Below, one piece after another: positions 16,291 to 25,794 of a stretch of 64,000 nt of DNA (positions within the stretch are counted from its first letter, which is position 1; the number at the start of each line of letters is the position of its first letter). The DNA is taken from positions 186,001-250,000 of the forward strand of contig NZ_PXYI01000004.1 in the NCBI RefSeq assembly GCF_003012735.1, read 5' to 3'. The DNA is from Allosphingosinicella deserti (GTDB lineage: Bacteria > Pseudomonadota > Alphaproteobacteria > Sphingomonadales > Sphingomonadaceae). The notes under the pieces were generated by a model. That model was given only the letters and a program-made list of their open reading frames with translations. It did not search any database and was not told the DNA's origin. The position numbers and the translations under genes are program-made.

Positions 16291-17733
16291 TCAGGCTTTG
16301 GCCCGAATCCAGACGTCCACCGCACGCCGCTCCGCCTCGTCCATGTCGAGGCCGAGCTTGGTCCGCCGCCAGAGCACGTCCTCAGCGGTGCGCGCGAATT
16401 CGTGATCGCGCAAGTAACGCAGCTCCGCTTCGTACAGCCCCGCCCCGAAATGGCGTCCGAGATCCTCCAGTCGTGTCGCATCGCCGACGATATCGCGCAG
16501 CCGCGTACCGTAGGCGTGGGACAAGCGCGCCACCATCGGCTGCGGCATCCAGGCGGAGAGGTTTTCGAGCCAGTCGAGGAAGGCGGGGGTGAGATCGCCG
16601 CCCGGCAGTGACAGCCAGGCGGTCGAGCGCCGCCCGTCGATGCCCAGCCGGTCGAGCGCTTCCTCGGCCAGCGCCCGCGATGTGGTGATCTTGCCGCCGA
16701 ACACCGAGAGCAGTTTCGGCCCGGGCGCGTCGTCGAGCTCGAGATGGTAATCGCGGGTTACCACCGAGGCTTCGGCGGCGCCGTCGTCGAACAGGGCGCG
16801 CACCCCCGAATAGCTCCAGACGATGTCGCAGGGCGCGTCCTGGCGCGCGAAATAGCGGTCGGTCGCCTCGCACAGATAGCGTTTCTCCTCGCCCGTGATC
16901 GCCGCATCTTCGGGCCGCTCGACCGGCACGTCGGTGGTTCCGATCAGGGTGAAGCGGCCGTGGAACGGCAAGGCGAAGACGATGCGGCGGTCCGGCTGCT
17001 GGAGGATGTAGGCATGATCGCCCTCCCACAAAGCCGGCACGACGATGTGACTGCCCTTGACCAGCCGCACCCGGCTGCGGCTGTCGCTGGCGAGGCGGGG
17101 AAGGGTGGCGGCGACCCATGGACCGGCCGCGTTGACGATCGCCGTGGCGGTGACCGAACGCTCGCCGGAGAGCTGGACGCGCCAGCCGTCGCGCTCGCGG
17201 GCGGCGGACAGGAACTCCGTCCGGGTGGCGATCTCCGCGCCAAGCTCGGCGGCGGCGACGGCGTTCAGCACCACCAGCCGCGAATCGTCCACCCAGGCAT
17301 CCCAATAGGAGAGCAGCGGGAAGGGGCGGGCCAGGGGTGTCCGGATCGCGCGGTCGCGGGCCGACACGCCGCCGGACCGCGGCAACCCCCCGCGGAGCGA
17401 GAAGAGGTCGTAGAGCAACAGGCCCGCGCGCAGCAGCCAGTGCGGCCGCATGCCCTTGAGCTGGGGGAGGACGAAGCGCAGCGGCCGGACGATATGCGGC
17501 GCGATCCGGAGCAGGATCGCCCGTTCCTTCAGCCCCTCGCGCACCAGCCGGAATTGGCCATGTTCGAGATAGCGCAGGCCGCCGTGGATCAGCTTCGACG
17601 AGGCCGAGGAGGTGTGGCCGGCGAGATCGTCCTTCTCGACCAGCAGCACCCTGGCCCCACGGATCGCGGCATCCCGCGCGATCGCGGTTCCGTTGATCCC
17701 GCCGCCGATGATGAGAAGGTCGAAACTGTCCAT
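16291..17733 (-). CDS. glpD: aerobic glycerol-3-phosphate dehydrogenase
   Basis: 480 aa FAD enzyme oxidising glycerol 3-phosphate to dihydroxyacetone phosphate at the inner membrane and passing electrons to quinone. The FAD site is DLLIIGGGINGTAIARDAA near the N-terminus, followed by the GlpD signature SSKLIHGGLRYLE. Start ATG at 17733 places the FAD motif five residues in; a 34-codon upstream extension crosses into glpK and is rejected. Divergent from glpK across 55 bp, which probably carries both promoters. Confidence 0.95.
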   Translation of the reverse strand: MDSFDLLIIGGGINGTAIARDAAIRGARVLLVEKDDLAGHTSSASSKLIHGGLRYLEHGQFRLVREGLKERAILLRIAPHIVRPLRFVLPQLKGMRPHWLLRAGLLLYDLFSLRGGLPRSGGVSARDRAIRTPLARPFPLLSYWDAWVDDSRLVVLNAVAAAELGAEIATRTEFLSAARERDGWRVQLSGERSVTATAIVNAAGPWVAATLPRLASDSRSRVRLVKGSHIVVPALWEGDHAYILQQPDRRIVFALPFHGRFTLIGTTDVPVERPEDAAITGEEKRYLCEATDRYFARQDAPCDIVWSYSGVRALFDDGAAEASVVTRDYHLELDDAPGPKLLSVFGGKITTSRALAEEALDRLGIDGRRSTAWLSLPGGDLTPAFLDWLENLSAWMPQPMVARLSHAYGTRLRDIVGDATRLEDLGRHFGAGLYEAELRYLRDHEFARTAEDVLWRRTKLGLDMDEAERRAVDVWIRAKA

Positions 17734-17788
17734 CGCCGCCTTGCAGACTAGAGGTTCGGGCAGCCATAGTCGATGAAAAGGAGACGCC

Positions 17789-19255
17789 ATGGACCTGCTC
17801 GTCATCGACGAAGGCACAACCAGCACGCGCGCCATGCTGTTCGGCGCAGACGGCCTCTGCCGCGGCGCCGAGCAGCAGGATATCGTCCAGCATCATCCCG
17901 GGCCGGGCCTTGTCGAACATGATGCCGAGGAGATCTGGACCAAGAGCCTGGCCTGCGCCCGCACCCTGATCGACGAGAAAGGCGGTGCCGGCCGGCTCCG
18001 CGCGATCGGGATCACCAACCAGCGCGAGACGATCGTCTTCTGGAGCCGGCGTACGGGCCGGGCGCTCGCCCCCGCCATCGTCTGGCAGGACCGGCGAACG
18101 GCCGAAGCCTGCGCACGGCTCAAGGAGGAGGGGCGGGAGCCATTCGTCCAGGCCAAGACAGGCCTGCTGCTCGATCCCTATTTCAGCGCCTCCAAGATCG
18201 CCTGGGCGCTGGAGCACTGGCCGCAGCTGCGCGAGGCCGGCGACGATCTGTGCATCGGCACGGTCGAGAGCTACCTCGTCTTCCGCCTCACCGGCGGGCT
18301 CCACGTCTCCGACGCGACAAACGCCTCGCGCACCGCGCTGATGGACATCGCGAGCGGTCGCTGGGACGACGATCTGCTCGATCTCTGGGGCGTGCCGCGC
18401 AGCGCTTTGCCGGAGATCGTCGACTGCGCCGGTCCGCTCGCCGAGACACTGTCCGGGCATTTCGGCCAGCCGATCGCGATCGCCGGTCTTGCCGGTGACC
18501 AGCAGGCGGCGGCGATCGGCCAGGCCTGCCTCAGGCCCGGCGACACCAAGGGCACCTACGGCACCGGCGCCTTCATCCTCACCCACACCGGCGCCGAGCT
18601 CCGCCCGAGCCGCCACCGCTTGCTCTCTACCGTGGCCTGGCAGCTCGGCGGGGAGCGGCGCTATGCGATCGAGGGCTCGGTGTTCGTCGCCGGAAGCCTG
18701 ATCCAGTGGCTCCGCGACAGCCTCGGCCTGCTCGCCTGCGCAAGCGAGAGCGAAAGCCTGGCGCGCTCGGTGCCCGACAATGGCGGCGTCTACCTCGTGC
18801 CCGCGCTCTCCGGCCTCGGCGCGCCTTATTGGCGGCCGGACGCGCTGGCGGCGATCTCCGGCCTTTCCTTTTCCGCCGGGCACGCCCACATCGCCCGCGC
18901 CGCGCTGGAGGCGATGGCGCATCAGACCCACGATCTGATGACCGCCTTCGCCGGCGACGGCGCCGCCTGGGAATGCCTCAAGGTCGACGGCGGCATGATC
19001 GGCAACGACTGGGTCGCCCAGGACCTCGCCGACATGCTCGATCTCGCCGTCGAGCGCCCGCATTTCGTCGAGACCACCGCGCTCGGCGCGGCGATGCTGG
19101 CGGGCGTCGGCTGCGGCCTGTTCGGATCGCTCGGGGAGGCGGCGTCGATGCGCGGCGCGGTCGAGCGCTTCACCCCGGCACTGGACGGCGATGCACGCCG
19201 TGCGCGCCTCGCCGGCTGGCAAGACGCGGTGGAGCGAGTCATCCGCAGCGACTGA
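17789..19255 (+). CDS. glpK: glycerol kinase
   Basis: 488 aa FGGY-family kinase phosphorylating glycerol to glycerol 3-phosphate, the substrate of the divergent GlpD. Visible motifs: the phosphate-binding DEGTTSTRAMLF at the N-terminus, the conserved AIGITNQRETIVFW and IVWQDRRTAEAC, the second nucleotide loop GTYGTGAFIL and the C-terminal LKVDGGMIGNDWVAQ. Length is typical. AAAGGAG stands eight bases before the ATG. No glpF or glpR is visible beside it. Confidence 0.97.
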   Translation: MDLLVIDEGTTSTRAMLFGADGLCRGAEQQDIVQHHPGPGLVEHDAEEIWTKSLACARTLIDEKGGAGRLRAIGITNQRETIVFWSRRTGRALAPAIVWQDRRTAEACARLKEEGREPFVQAKTGLLLDPYFSASKIAWALEHWPQLREAGDDLCIGTVESYLVFRLTGGLHVSDATNASRTALMDIASGRWDDDLLDLWGVPRSALPEIVDCAGPLAETLSGHFGQPIAIAGLAGDQQAAAIGQACLRPGDTKGTYGTGAFILTHTGAELRPSRHRLLSTVAWQLGGERRYAIEGSVFVAGSLIQWLRDSLGLLACASESESLARSVPDNGGVYLVPALSGLGAPYWRPDALAAISGLSFSAGHAHIARAALEAMAHQTHDLMTAFAGDGAAWECLKVDGGMIGNDWVAQDLADMLDLAVERPHFVETTALGAAMLAGVGCGLFGSLGEAASMRGAVERFTPALDGDARRARLAGWQDAVERVIRSD

Positions 19256-19302
19256 GCAGACGGCTCCACCCAATCTTTACCCTTTGCCTTTAGCCCGGGC
19301 GC

Positions 19303-20514
19303 ATGGCCCAGCGCATTCACCTCGTCGCCGCCGCGCGTCCCAATTTCATGAAGGTGGCGCCGCTCTGGCACGCGCTCGCCGCAGCCCCGGATTTCGATCC
19401 GGTGCTGGTCCACACCGGCCAGCATTATGACGTCAACATGTCGGACGCCTTCTTCACCGACCTGAGGCTGCCGGAGCCGCATCACCATCTCGGCGTCGGA
19501 TCGGGCAGCCATGCCGAGCAGACCGGCGGCGTGATGATCGCCTACGAGAAGGTGGCGCTTGCCGATCGGCCGGACTGGCTGGTGGTGGTCGGCGACGTCA
19601 ACTCGACCGCCGCCTGCACCCTGGTCGCGGCGAAAGCGTGCTTCCCGGTCATCCACCTCGAGGCCGGCCTGCGCAGCGGCGATCGGGCGATGCCGGAGGA
19701 GGTCAACCGCCTCATGACCGACGTCCTCGCCGACGTGCTGTGGACTCCGTCGCCCGACGCCGACGACAATCTCCGCCGCGAGGGCATCGCCGAGGCGCGG
19801 GTGACCCGCGTCGGCAACATCATGCTCGACAGCTTCGAGCTGGTCCGCCCCGCCATCGAGGCGGCCGACGTTCCCGCCGAACTCGGCCTGACCCGCGGCG
19901 GCTACGGCATCGTCACCCTCCACCGTCCCTCCAACGTCGACGATCCCGCCCAGCTCATCCGTCTCGTGGATGCACTGATCGCGGTCCAGCGCGACCTGCC
20001 CCTGGTCTTCCCGGTGCATCCGCGGACCAGCGCGAAGCTTCACCAGAACGGCCTCGAAAGCCGGATGCTGCGGGCGGGGCTGACGCTGATCGGCCCGCAA
20101 TCCTATGTGCGGTTCATGAGCCTGGTCGGCGGCGCCGCGGCGGCGATCACCGACAGCGGCGGGCTGCAGGAGGAGACCACCTATCTCGGCATTCCCTGCC
20201 TGACCCTGCGCGAGAATACCGAGCGGCCGATCACCATCACCGAAGGCACCAACCGGCTGGTCACCCCGGAGACGCTTGGCATCGAGCTGCACCGCGCGGT
20301 GTCGACTCCGCGCGCGGTGCGGGCGAAGCCGGATCTGTGGGACGGCCGGACCGCGGAACGCTGCCTCGCCGATCTTCGCCGCCGCAGCGGCCCGGCAAGG
20401 CTGCCGAGAGCGCTGCAGGATCCGGACGCGCGCGCTGCCGAGCTCTCCCGCACCTACTGCGGCGACGAGCGGCGGGTCGTTACGGGCGGGACCAGCTATC
20501 GTCGATCATCCTGA
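19303..20514 (+). CDS. wecB: non-hydrolysing UDP-N-acetylglucosamine 2-epimerase
   Basis: 403 aa. Interconverts UDP-GlcNAc and UDP-ManNAc for surface polysaccharides. Family marks: AARPNFMKVAPLWHAL at the start, HTGQHYDVNMSDAFF, HLEAGLRSGDRAMPEEVNR, and DSGGLQEETTYLGIPCLTLR with RENTERP for UDP binding. All are well conserved. It follows glpK by 47 bp without a functional link; no other polysaccharide gene is adjacent. The last 35 bp overlap the convergent mmsB 3' end. Confidence 0.95.
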   Translation: MAQRIHLVAAARPNFMKVAPLWHALAAAPDFDPVLVHTGQHYDVNMSDAFFTDLRLPEPHHHLGVGSGSHAEQTGGVMIAYEKVALADRPDWLVVVGDVNSTAACTLVAAKACFPVIHLEAGLRSGDRAMPEEVNRLMTDVLADVLWTPSPDADDNLRREGIAEARVTRVGNIMLDSFELVRPAIEAADVPAELGLTRGGYGIVTLHRPSNVDDPAQLIRLVDALIAVQRDLPLVFPVHPRTSAKLHQNGLESRMLRAGLTLIGPQSYVRFMSLVGGAAAAITDSGGLQEETTYLGIPCLTLRENTERPITITEGTNRLVTPETLGIELHRAVSTPRAVRAKPDLWDGRTAERCLADLRRRSGPARLPRALQDPDARAAELSRTYCGDERRVVTGGTSYRRSS

Positions 20515-21376
20515 TGATCGCCGAGAAATCCTTGCCGCCGCCGCCGAGATGGTCGGCGAACCGGGTGTACAATTCCTCCGCATGGGCGCCCATCGGCGTA
20601 TAGGCGTCGACGCTCTGCGCCGCCTCCATCGCCAGGCGCAGATCCTTGAGCATCAAGGCGGATGCGAAACCGCCTTCATAGTCGCGGTCGGCGGGCGTGG
20701 TCGGGCCGACTCCGGGGACCGGGCAATAGGTGGTCATCGACCAGCACTGGCCCGAGGCCTTGGACGAGATGTCGTAGAAGGTCTGCAGATCGAGCCCGAG
20801 CTTCTGCGCCATGGCGAAGGTCTCGCAGGTGGCGATCATCGAGGCGCCGAGCAGCATGTTGTTGCAGATCTTGGCGGCCTGACCGGCGCCGGCACCCCCG
20901 GCATGGATCACCGCCTTGCCCATCTGCTCGAGCAGCGGCCGCGCGCGCTCGAACGCCGCCGCTTCGCCGCCGACCATGAAGGTGAGGGTGCCGCCCTCCG
21001 CCGCCGCGATGCCGCCCGACACCGGCGCGTCGACCATCTGGTAGCCGGCGCTTTCCGCCTTGCCGATCTCCTCGCGGGCGGTGGCGACGTCGATCGTCGA
21101 GCAGTCGATCAAGATGGCGGAGGTCGGCGCCTGCCCGATCACGCTGCTTTCATAGACGTCGCGGACATGCTTGCCGGCGGGGAGCATGGTGATCACCGCC
21201 TCGGCCCCTCCGATCGCCTCGGCCGCAGATCCGGCGCGGCTGCACCCGTTCGCCTCGGCCTTGGCGAGCGCCGCCTCGGAGAGATCGAAGGCGCGGACGG
21301 CGTGCCCGGCCTTGACCAGGTTCGCGGCCATGCCGCCGCCCATATTCCCAAGCCCGATGAATGCGATATGTGCCAT
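20480..21376 (-). CDS. mmsB: 3-hydroxyisobutyrate dehydrogenase
   Basis: 298 aa. NAD-dependent oxidation of 3-hydroxyisobutyrate to methylmalonate semialdehyde in valine degradation. The N-terminal FIGLGNMGGGMAANLVKAGH is the family's dinucleotide site; DAPVSGGIAAAEGGTL is the substrate loop and GQAAKICNNMLL carries the catalytic lysine. First of a same-strand series (in map order) with hydratase, hydrolase, dehydrogenase and mmsA, although repeat-filled gaps separate some members. The 3' end overlaps convergent wecB by 35 bp. Confidence 0.95.
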   Translation of the reverse strand: MAHIAFIGLGNMGGGMAANLVKAGHAVRAFDLSEAALAKAEANGCSRAGSAAEAIGGAEAVITMLPAGKHVRDVYESSVIGQAPTSAILIDCSTIDVATAREEIGKAESAGYQMVDAPVSGGIAAAEGGTLTFMVGGEAAAFERARPLLEQMGKAVIHAGGAGAGQAAKICNNMLLGASMIATCETFAMAQKLGLDLQTFYDISSKASGQCWSMTTYCPVPGVGPTTPADRDYEGGFASALMLKDLRLAMEAAQSVDAYTPMGAHAEELYTRFADHLGGGGKDFSAIIRMIDDSWSRP

Positions 21377-21412
21377 CTCTAAATCCCTCTCCCAGGGTCC
21401 GATCTTCTTTCC

Positions 21413-21497
21413 GTCATCCCCGCGAAAGCTGGGATCTCGTCGGGTGATGAGTGCCGGTGCCTGTCCGACCTGAGATCCCAGCCTTCGCTGGGATGAC
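21413..21497. repeat. paired-palindrome intergenic repeat, family A
   Basis: Two 26-bp inverted arms, 21413-21438 and 21472-21497, nearly perfect complements of each other around a 33-bp centre. Each arm is itself a small hairpin with a GTCATCCC end. The same arm recurs at 22493-22518 and 22570-22595. The rest of this 272-bp gap (21377-21648) holds only a weaker arm-like stretch near 21617-21645 and no gene. Confidence 0.85.
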
Positions 21498-21648
21498 GGG
21501 CAGAGCCATGCCCGAGCGAATCAGGACCGGCGCCATGCTGCCATTGCTGTTCATGAGAGAGAACAATGGATTGGCGGGCACGTCTGATATCCTCTCCTCG
21601 ATTCTGACCTGTGTCGTCATCTCCGCCTGCGCCGGGACGACGCATTGG

Positions 21649-22422
21649 TCAGCTGCCCGTCCATTCCGCCTTCCGCTTGTCGACGAACGCCGCCATGCCT
21701 TCTTTCTGGTCCGCGCTGCCGAACAGGCCGTGGAACAGCCGGCGCTCGAACACTATGCCCTGGGCGAGGCCGGTCTCGAACGCGGCGTTGACCATCTCCT
21801 TGTTGGCGATGGCGGCGAGCGGGGCCATGCCGGCGATCGTCTCGGCGGTCTTCAGCGCCTCGTCGAGAAGCGAGGCGGCGGGCACGATGCGGGCGACGAG
21901 GCCGGCGCGTTCCGCTTCCTCGGCGCCCATCATCCGGCCGGTGAGGCACATTTCCATCGCCTTGGCCTTGCCGATCGCATGGGTGAGCCGCTGCGATCCG
22001 CCCATGCCGGGGGTGACTCCAAGCTTGATCTCCGGCTGCCCGAACTGGGCCGTGTCCGCGGCGATGATGAAATCGGCCATCATCGCGACTTCGCAGCCGC
22101 CGCCGAGCGCGTAGCCCGAGACGGCGGCGATCCACGGCTTGCGGGTGGCGGTGACCCGCTCCCAGCCCGCGAAGAAGTTCGAGGCATACATTTGCGCGAA
22201 GCCCTGCTCCTGCATCTCCTTGATGTCGGCGCCGGCCGCGAACGCTTTCTCGCTGCCGGTCAATACCGCGCAGCGTTTGCTGTCGTCGGCGTCGTAAGCG
22301 GCAAAGGCGGCGATCAACTCGCGCAGGATCCCGCTGTTGAGCGCGTTCAGCGCCTTTGGGCGGTTCAGGGTGATCAGGGTCACCGCGCCGCGTTGCTCGA
22401 CCAGGATGTTCTCGTAGTTCAT
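21649..22422 (-). CDS. enoyl-CoA hydratase
   Basis: 257 aa crotonase-fold enzyme hydrating 2-enoyl-CoA. The oxyanion/active-site segment [20 protein letters not shown] carries the first catalytic Glu, and [20 protein letters not shown] the second, so it should be an active hydratase. In this valine block it would convert methacrylyl-CoA to 3-hydroxyisobutyryl-CoA, although short-chain crotonases are often broad. Flanked on both sides by family A repeats. Confidence 0.93.
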   Translation of the reverse strand: MNYENILVEQRGAVTLITLNRPKALNALNSGILRELIAAFAAYDADDSKRCAVLTGSEKAFAAGADIKEMQEQGFAQMYASNFFAGWERVTATRKPWIAAVSGYALGGGCEVAMMADFIIAADTAQFGQPEIKLGVTPGMGGSQRLTHAIGKAKAMEMCLTGRMMGAEEAERAGLVARIVPAASLLDEALKTAETIAGMAPLAAIANKEMVNAAFETGLAQGIVFERRLFHGLFGSADQKEGMAAFVDKRKAEWTGS

Positions 22423-22492
22423 TGCGTCTGTCCTTCGTTCCGGTGTGGACCGGGCGTTGGTTTCGTCACGTCCGCCGCGCCTTTCGCCCGAC

Positions 22493-22595
22493 GAGATCCC
22501 GCCCTTCGCCGGGATGACGGGGAAGGGGGGCGACGCGCGAGGCCATTTCGGCGGTGCTTTTCACCCGGCGAGCTCCCAGCTCTCGCTGGGATGAC
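22493..22595. repeat. family A repeat arms, direct pair
   Basis: Two copies of the same 26-bp arm in direct orientation, at 22493-22518 and 22570-22595. Each has a 10-11 bp hairpin ending GGGATGAC. They fill most of the 199-bp gap between the hydratase and hydrolase genes and differ from the inverted arrangement at 21413. Confidence 0.8.
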
Positions 22596-22621
22596 GAAAG
22601 GGGCGGTCGGCGCAGGGACGA

Positions 22622-23674
22622 TCATAGCGCGAGCGGCGTCCATTCTTCGCCTTCGGGCATCGGCGCGAAGATCTGGTCGATCATGTGTTCCGACACGCCT
22701 TCGGGCGTCGCCGGGCTCCAGCGGGGGGCATTGTCCTTGTCGATCAGCAGGGCGCGGACTCCTTCGGCGAAGTCGTTGCGCTGCACGACGCGGGCGGCGA
22801 CCGCATATTCCTGGCGCATCTCGTGGGCGAAATCCTGCACCCCGGCGCCGTCGTAGAGCAAGCGGAGCGACACCTTGCACGCCTGCGGGCTCTTGGTGCG
22901 CAAGGTGGCCAGTTCCTTCTGCGCCCACTTCGATTCGTCGGCCTCGAGGGCGGCGAGGATCTCCTCATAATCGTCGGAGGCGAACAGCCGGTCGATCTGC
23001 TCCAGATTGGCGTCGATCCGGGCCTCGGGGGCGGGGGCGCTGGCATCGCGCAATATCTCGTCGATGCGCTGCGGATCGTCCCCGATCGCCGCCTTGACGT
23101 CGTCGAGCGCGGCGGCGGGGAGATAATGAGTGGCAAGGCCGAGCCGCAAACATTCGGCGCCGTCGAGCCGCGCTCCGGTCAGCGCCAGAAACTGCCCGAC
23201 GCGGCCGGGCAGGCGCGACAGATACCAGCCGCCGCCGACGTCCGGGAACAGGCCGATCGTCGTCTCCGGCATCGCGAAGCGGGTATTCTCCGTCGCGACC
23301 CGGCATTTGGCCGGCTGCGAGATGCCGACGCCGCCGCCCATCGTGATCCCGTCCATGAAGGCGACGACCGGCTTCATATAGGTGAACAGCAGATGGTTGA
23401 GGCGATATTCCTCGTGGAAGAAGTCGCGCGCCAGCGCCCCGTCGCTCGCCCCGCTCTTGCCGAGCATGACCACGTCGCCGCCGGCGCAGAAGCCGCGGCC
23501 CTCGGCATGATCGATCAGCACCGCCTCGATTGCCGGATTCTCCCGCCATTCGAGCAGAGCGGCGATCATCGCGCTGCACATGTCGTGGGTCAGCGCATGG
23601 ATCGCCTTGGGGCGGTTCAGCCGGATGCGGCCGATCCGGCCTTGGGTGAAGGTGAGGACGTCAGTGTTGGTCAT
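22622..23674 (-). CDS. 3-hydroxyisobutyryl-CoA hydrolase (enoyl-CoA hydratase/isomerase family)
   Basis: About 350 aa, the size of HIBCH-type hydrolases rather than simple hydratases. GRGFCAGGDVVML and the segment MDGITMGGGVGISQPAKCRV form the crotonase oxyanion hole; MPETTIGLFPDVGGGWYLSR is a strong HIBCH signature. Releases free 3-hydroxyisobutyrate from its CoA ester, the step before mmsB. Start: ATG at 23674, or a TTG two codons earlier (23680), which sits at better distance (6 bases) from AGAGG; the difference is two residues. Follows the acyl-CoA dehydrogenase by about 30 bp. Confidence 0.92.
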   Translation of the reverse strand: MTNTDVLTFTQGRIGRIRLNRPKAIHALTHDMCSAMIAALLEWRENPAIEAVLIDHAEGRGFCAGGDVVMLGKSGASDGALARDFFHEEYRLNHLLFTYMKPVVAFMDGITMGGGVGISQPAKCRVATENTRFAMPETTIGLFPDVGGGWYLSRLPGRVGQFLALTGARLDGAECLRLGLATHYLPAAALDDVKAAIGDDPQRIDEILRDASAPAPEARIDANLEQIDRLFASDDYEEILAALEADESKWAQKELATLRTKSPQACKVSLRLLYDGAGVQDFAHEMRQEYAVAARVVQRNDFAEGVRALLIDKDNAPRWSPATPEGVSEHMIDQIFAPMPEGEEWTPLAL

Positions 23675-23707
23675 CGACAAAGCATACCTCTTTTGGGGAA
23701 GCCGGCG

Positions 23708-24850
23708 TCACTGGCGCAGCATGTCGCGGCCGACGATCATCCGCATCACCTGGTTGGTGCCCTCGAGGATCGAGTGCACCCGCAGATCGCGCCAGAAGCG
23801 CTCGATCGGATAGTCCATCAGATAGCCGTAGCCGCCATGGAGCTGCAGCGCGCGATCGACCACGGAGGATCCGGTGTCGGTAGCGAGGCGCTTGGCCATC
23901 GCGGCGAAGCGTGTCTTGTCCGGGGCATTCTCCGTCACCTTGACCGCGGCGGCGTAGAGCAGCATCCGCGCGGCCTGCAACTCGGTCTCCATGTCGGCGA
24001 GGGTGAACTGGGTCGCCTGAAAGTCGGCGATCGCCTGGCCGAACTGCTTGCGCTCCTTCGTGTAGCCGATCGCCTCGTCGAGGCAGCGCTGGGCGCCGCC
24101 CAAGGAACAGGCGCCGATGTTGAGCCGGCCCCCGTCCAGGCCCATCATCGCGATCCGGAAGCCTTCGCCCTCGGCGCCGACCAGATTCTCGGCCGGCACC
24201 CGCACCTCGTCGAAATTGACCTGGGCGGTCGGCTGCGAATGCCAGCCGAGCTTGCGCTCCTGCGCGCCGAAGCTGACGCCCGGCATGTCCTTTTCGACGA
24301 CCAGGCAGGAAATGCCCTTTGGCCCTTCGGCGCCGGTGCGCGCCATCACGACGTAGATCTCGTTCTCGCCGCCGCCCGAAATGAACGCCTTGGAACCGGA
24401 GATGACGTAGTCATCGCCGTCCTTCACCGCCTTGGTCTTGAGCGCGGCGGCGTCGGAGCCGGAGCTCGGCTCGGTCAGGCAGTAAGAACCCATCCGTTCC
24501 ATTGTGATCATCGACGGCAGGTACTTCGCCTTCACCGCGTCGGCGCCGAAGCGGTCGATCATCCAGCTCGCCATATTGTGGATCGAGATGAAGGCGGAAG
24601 TGGAAGGGTCGCCATAGGCCATCGCCTCCATGATCAAAGCCGCCTCGAGCCGCCCGAGCCCGATGCCGCCCGACTCTTCGGAGACGTAGATCGAGCCGAA
24701 GCCGAGCTCGGCCGCCGCACGGATCGTGTCGCGCGGGAAGATATGCTTCTCGTCCCACTCGGCCGCATGCGGGGTGATCGCATCGGCGGTGAACTGGCGC
24801 GCCATTTCCTGGATCTGGCGCTGCTCGTCGGTGAGGTCGAACTGGGTCAT
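23708..24850 (-). CDS. acyl-CoA dehydrogenase, probably isobutyryl-CoA dehydrogenase
   Basis: 380 aa FAD enzyme. YCLTEPSSGSDAAALKTKA is the FAD/substrate region, and the catalytic Glu lies in HSILEGTNQVMRMIVGRDM near the C-terminus, the position of the short-chain group. Neighbours (HIBCH, mmsB, mmsA) make isobutyryl-CoA the likely substrate, feeding valine breakdown. Its ATG overlaps the TGA of the upstream deacetylase gene (ATGA), so the two are translationally coupled. Confidence 0.93.
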   Translation of the reverse strand: MTQFDLTDEQRQIQEMARQFTADAITPHAAEWDEKHIFPRDTIRAAAELGFGSIYVSEESGGIGLGRLEAALIMEAMAYGDPSTSAFISIHNMASWMIDRFGADAVKAKYLPSMITMERMGSYCLTEPSSGSDAAALKTKAVKDGDDYVISGSKAFISGGGENEIYVVMARTGAEGPKGISCLVVEKDMPGVSFGAQERKLGWHSQPTAQVNFDEVRVPAENLVGAEGEGFRIAMMGLDGGRLNIGACSLGGAQRCLDEAIGYTKERKQFGQAIADFQATQFTLADMETELQAARMLLYAAAVKVTENAPDKTRFAAMAKRLATDTGSSVVDRALQLHGGYGYLMDYPIERFWRDLRVHSILEGTNQVMRMIVGRDMLRQ

Positions 24851-25779
24851 GGCTTTTCCTTGAGGACTCGTTCGCGGAAGAGGGCGTCGGCGAGCTTGGT
24901 GTCGTTGCGTTCATACCAGCGCGGTGCCGGAAGGCCCTTCTCCCAGGCGAGGGCTTCGGTCAACGTGCCCTGGGCGCTCGGCACGTCGGGGAAGGCCTGT
25001 CGAAGCGGATCGGCATAGGCCTTGTCGGCGGTGATGATCTCCCAGCCGTCCTTGCGCAGGGCCGCGACCATGTCTGCGATCCACAAGGCGGCGAGATCGG
25101 TCTCGTGCAGCAGGATGACATGGGCCGGCGAGCGGCCGAGCGTTCGGCGGGCGATGGCGTCGAACGCATTGGCGGCACCGACCATCGTCTCGACATAGAG
25201 ATCCCGCAGCGCGTTCATGTCGATGGTCTTGCCGGCACGCGCCGCGGCGATCGCATTGCCTTCCAGGTTCCAGTCGGCGCCGTCGACGGTGACATAGCCG
25301 TTGCGGAGCCCGCGCGCCTTGAGGCCGGCGCGCAGCGCATCGCGCTTGGCCTTGTCGCTGCCGCCTTCGTCGAGATACGGGAAGCGAAACCACGGGCGGT
25401 AGCCGTCGCGGCCCTTCAACCAGCCTTCTGCCCTGTCGATGTCGGCGAGATAGGCCCCGGCGTCGGTCGCGTTGAGGTGGGGATGGCTGAACGAGTGGTT
25501 GGCGATGACGTGGCCGGCGGCGACATAGGCCTCGAGCCGGTCCTCGCCGCCCCTGCCATAGTCGCTCGCCAGATTGCCGGGATTGACGAAGAAGGCCACC
25601 TGTTCGACGCTGGCCCGCTTCAGCCCGGCGATCAGCTTCACCGTGCGCTGGTCAGGGGTGAGGAAGGCGCCCGGGGACCGCGGCGCATCGTCGAAGGTGA
25701 GGGCGATACGCTTCTGAGCTGCGGCCGGGACGGCGCAGGCGAAGAGGAGCGAAAGCAGAAGAAAGCGGATCAGGTTCAA
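24847..25779 (-). CDS. polysaccharide deacetylase family protein
   Basis: 310 aa, exported. The NodB fold is seen in RIALTFDDAPRSPGAF (catalytic Asp pair), HVIANHSFSHPHLN (metal-binding His-x3-His) and WFRFPYLDEGG. The start is TTG at 25779, because GGAG lies seven bases before it and the following residues form a signal peptide (IRFLLLSLLFACAVPAAAQ). The frame extends to 25932, but that part reads through a family B intergenic repeat. It is coupled to the acyl-CoA dehydrogenase, an odd partner for a cell-wall type enzyme. Substrate unknown. Confidence 0.88.
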   Translation of the reverse strand: MNLIRFLLLSLLFACAVPAAAQKRIALTFDDAPRSPGAFLTPDQRTVKLIAGLKRASVEQVAFFVNPGNLASDYGRGGEDRLEAYVAAGHVIANHSFSHPHLNATDAGAYLADIDRAEGWLKGRDGYRPWFRFPYLDEGGSDKAKRDALRAGLKARGLRNGYVTVDGADWNLEGNAIAAARAGKTIDMNALRDLYVETMVGAANAFDAIARRTLGRSPAHVILLHETDLAALWIADMVAALRKDGWEIITADKAYADPLRQAFPDVPSAQGTLTEALAWEKGLPAPRWYERNDTKLADALFRERVLKEKP

Positions 25780-25794
25780 ATTTCGTTCTCCAAA

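Noticed and set aside
16382-19273. 963-codon minus-strand frame across glpD and glpK
   Set aside because: Covers two well-identified genes in the wrong frame or strand.
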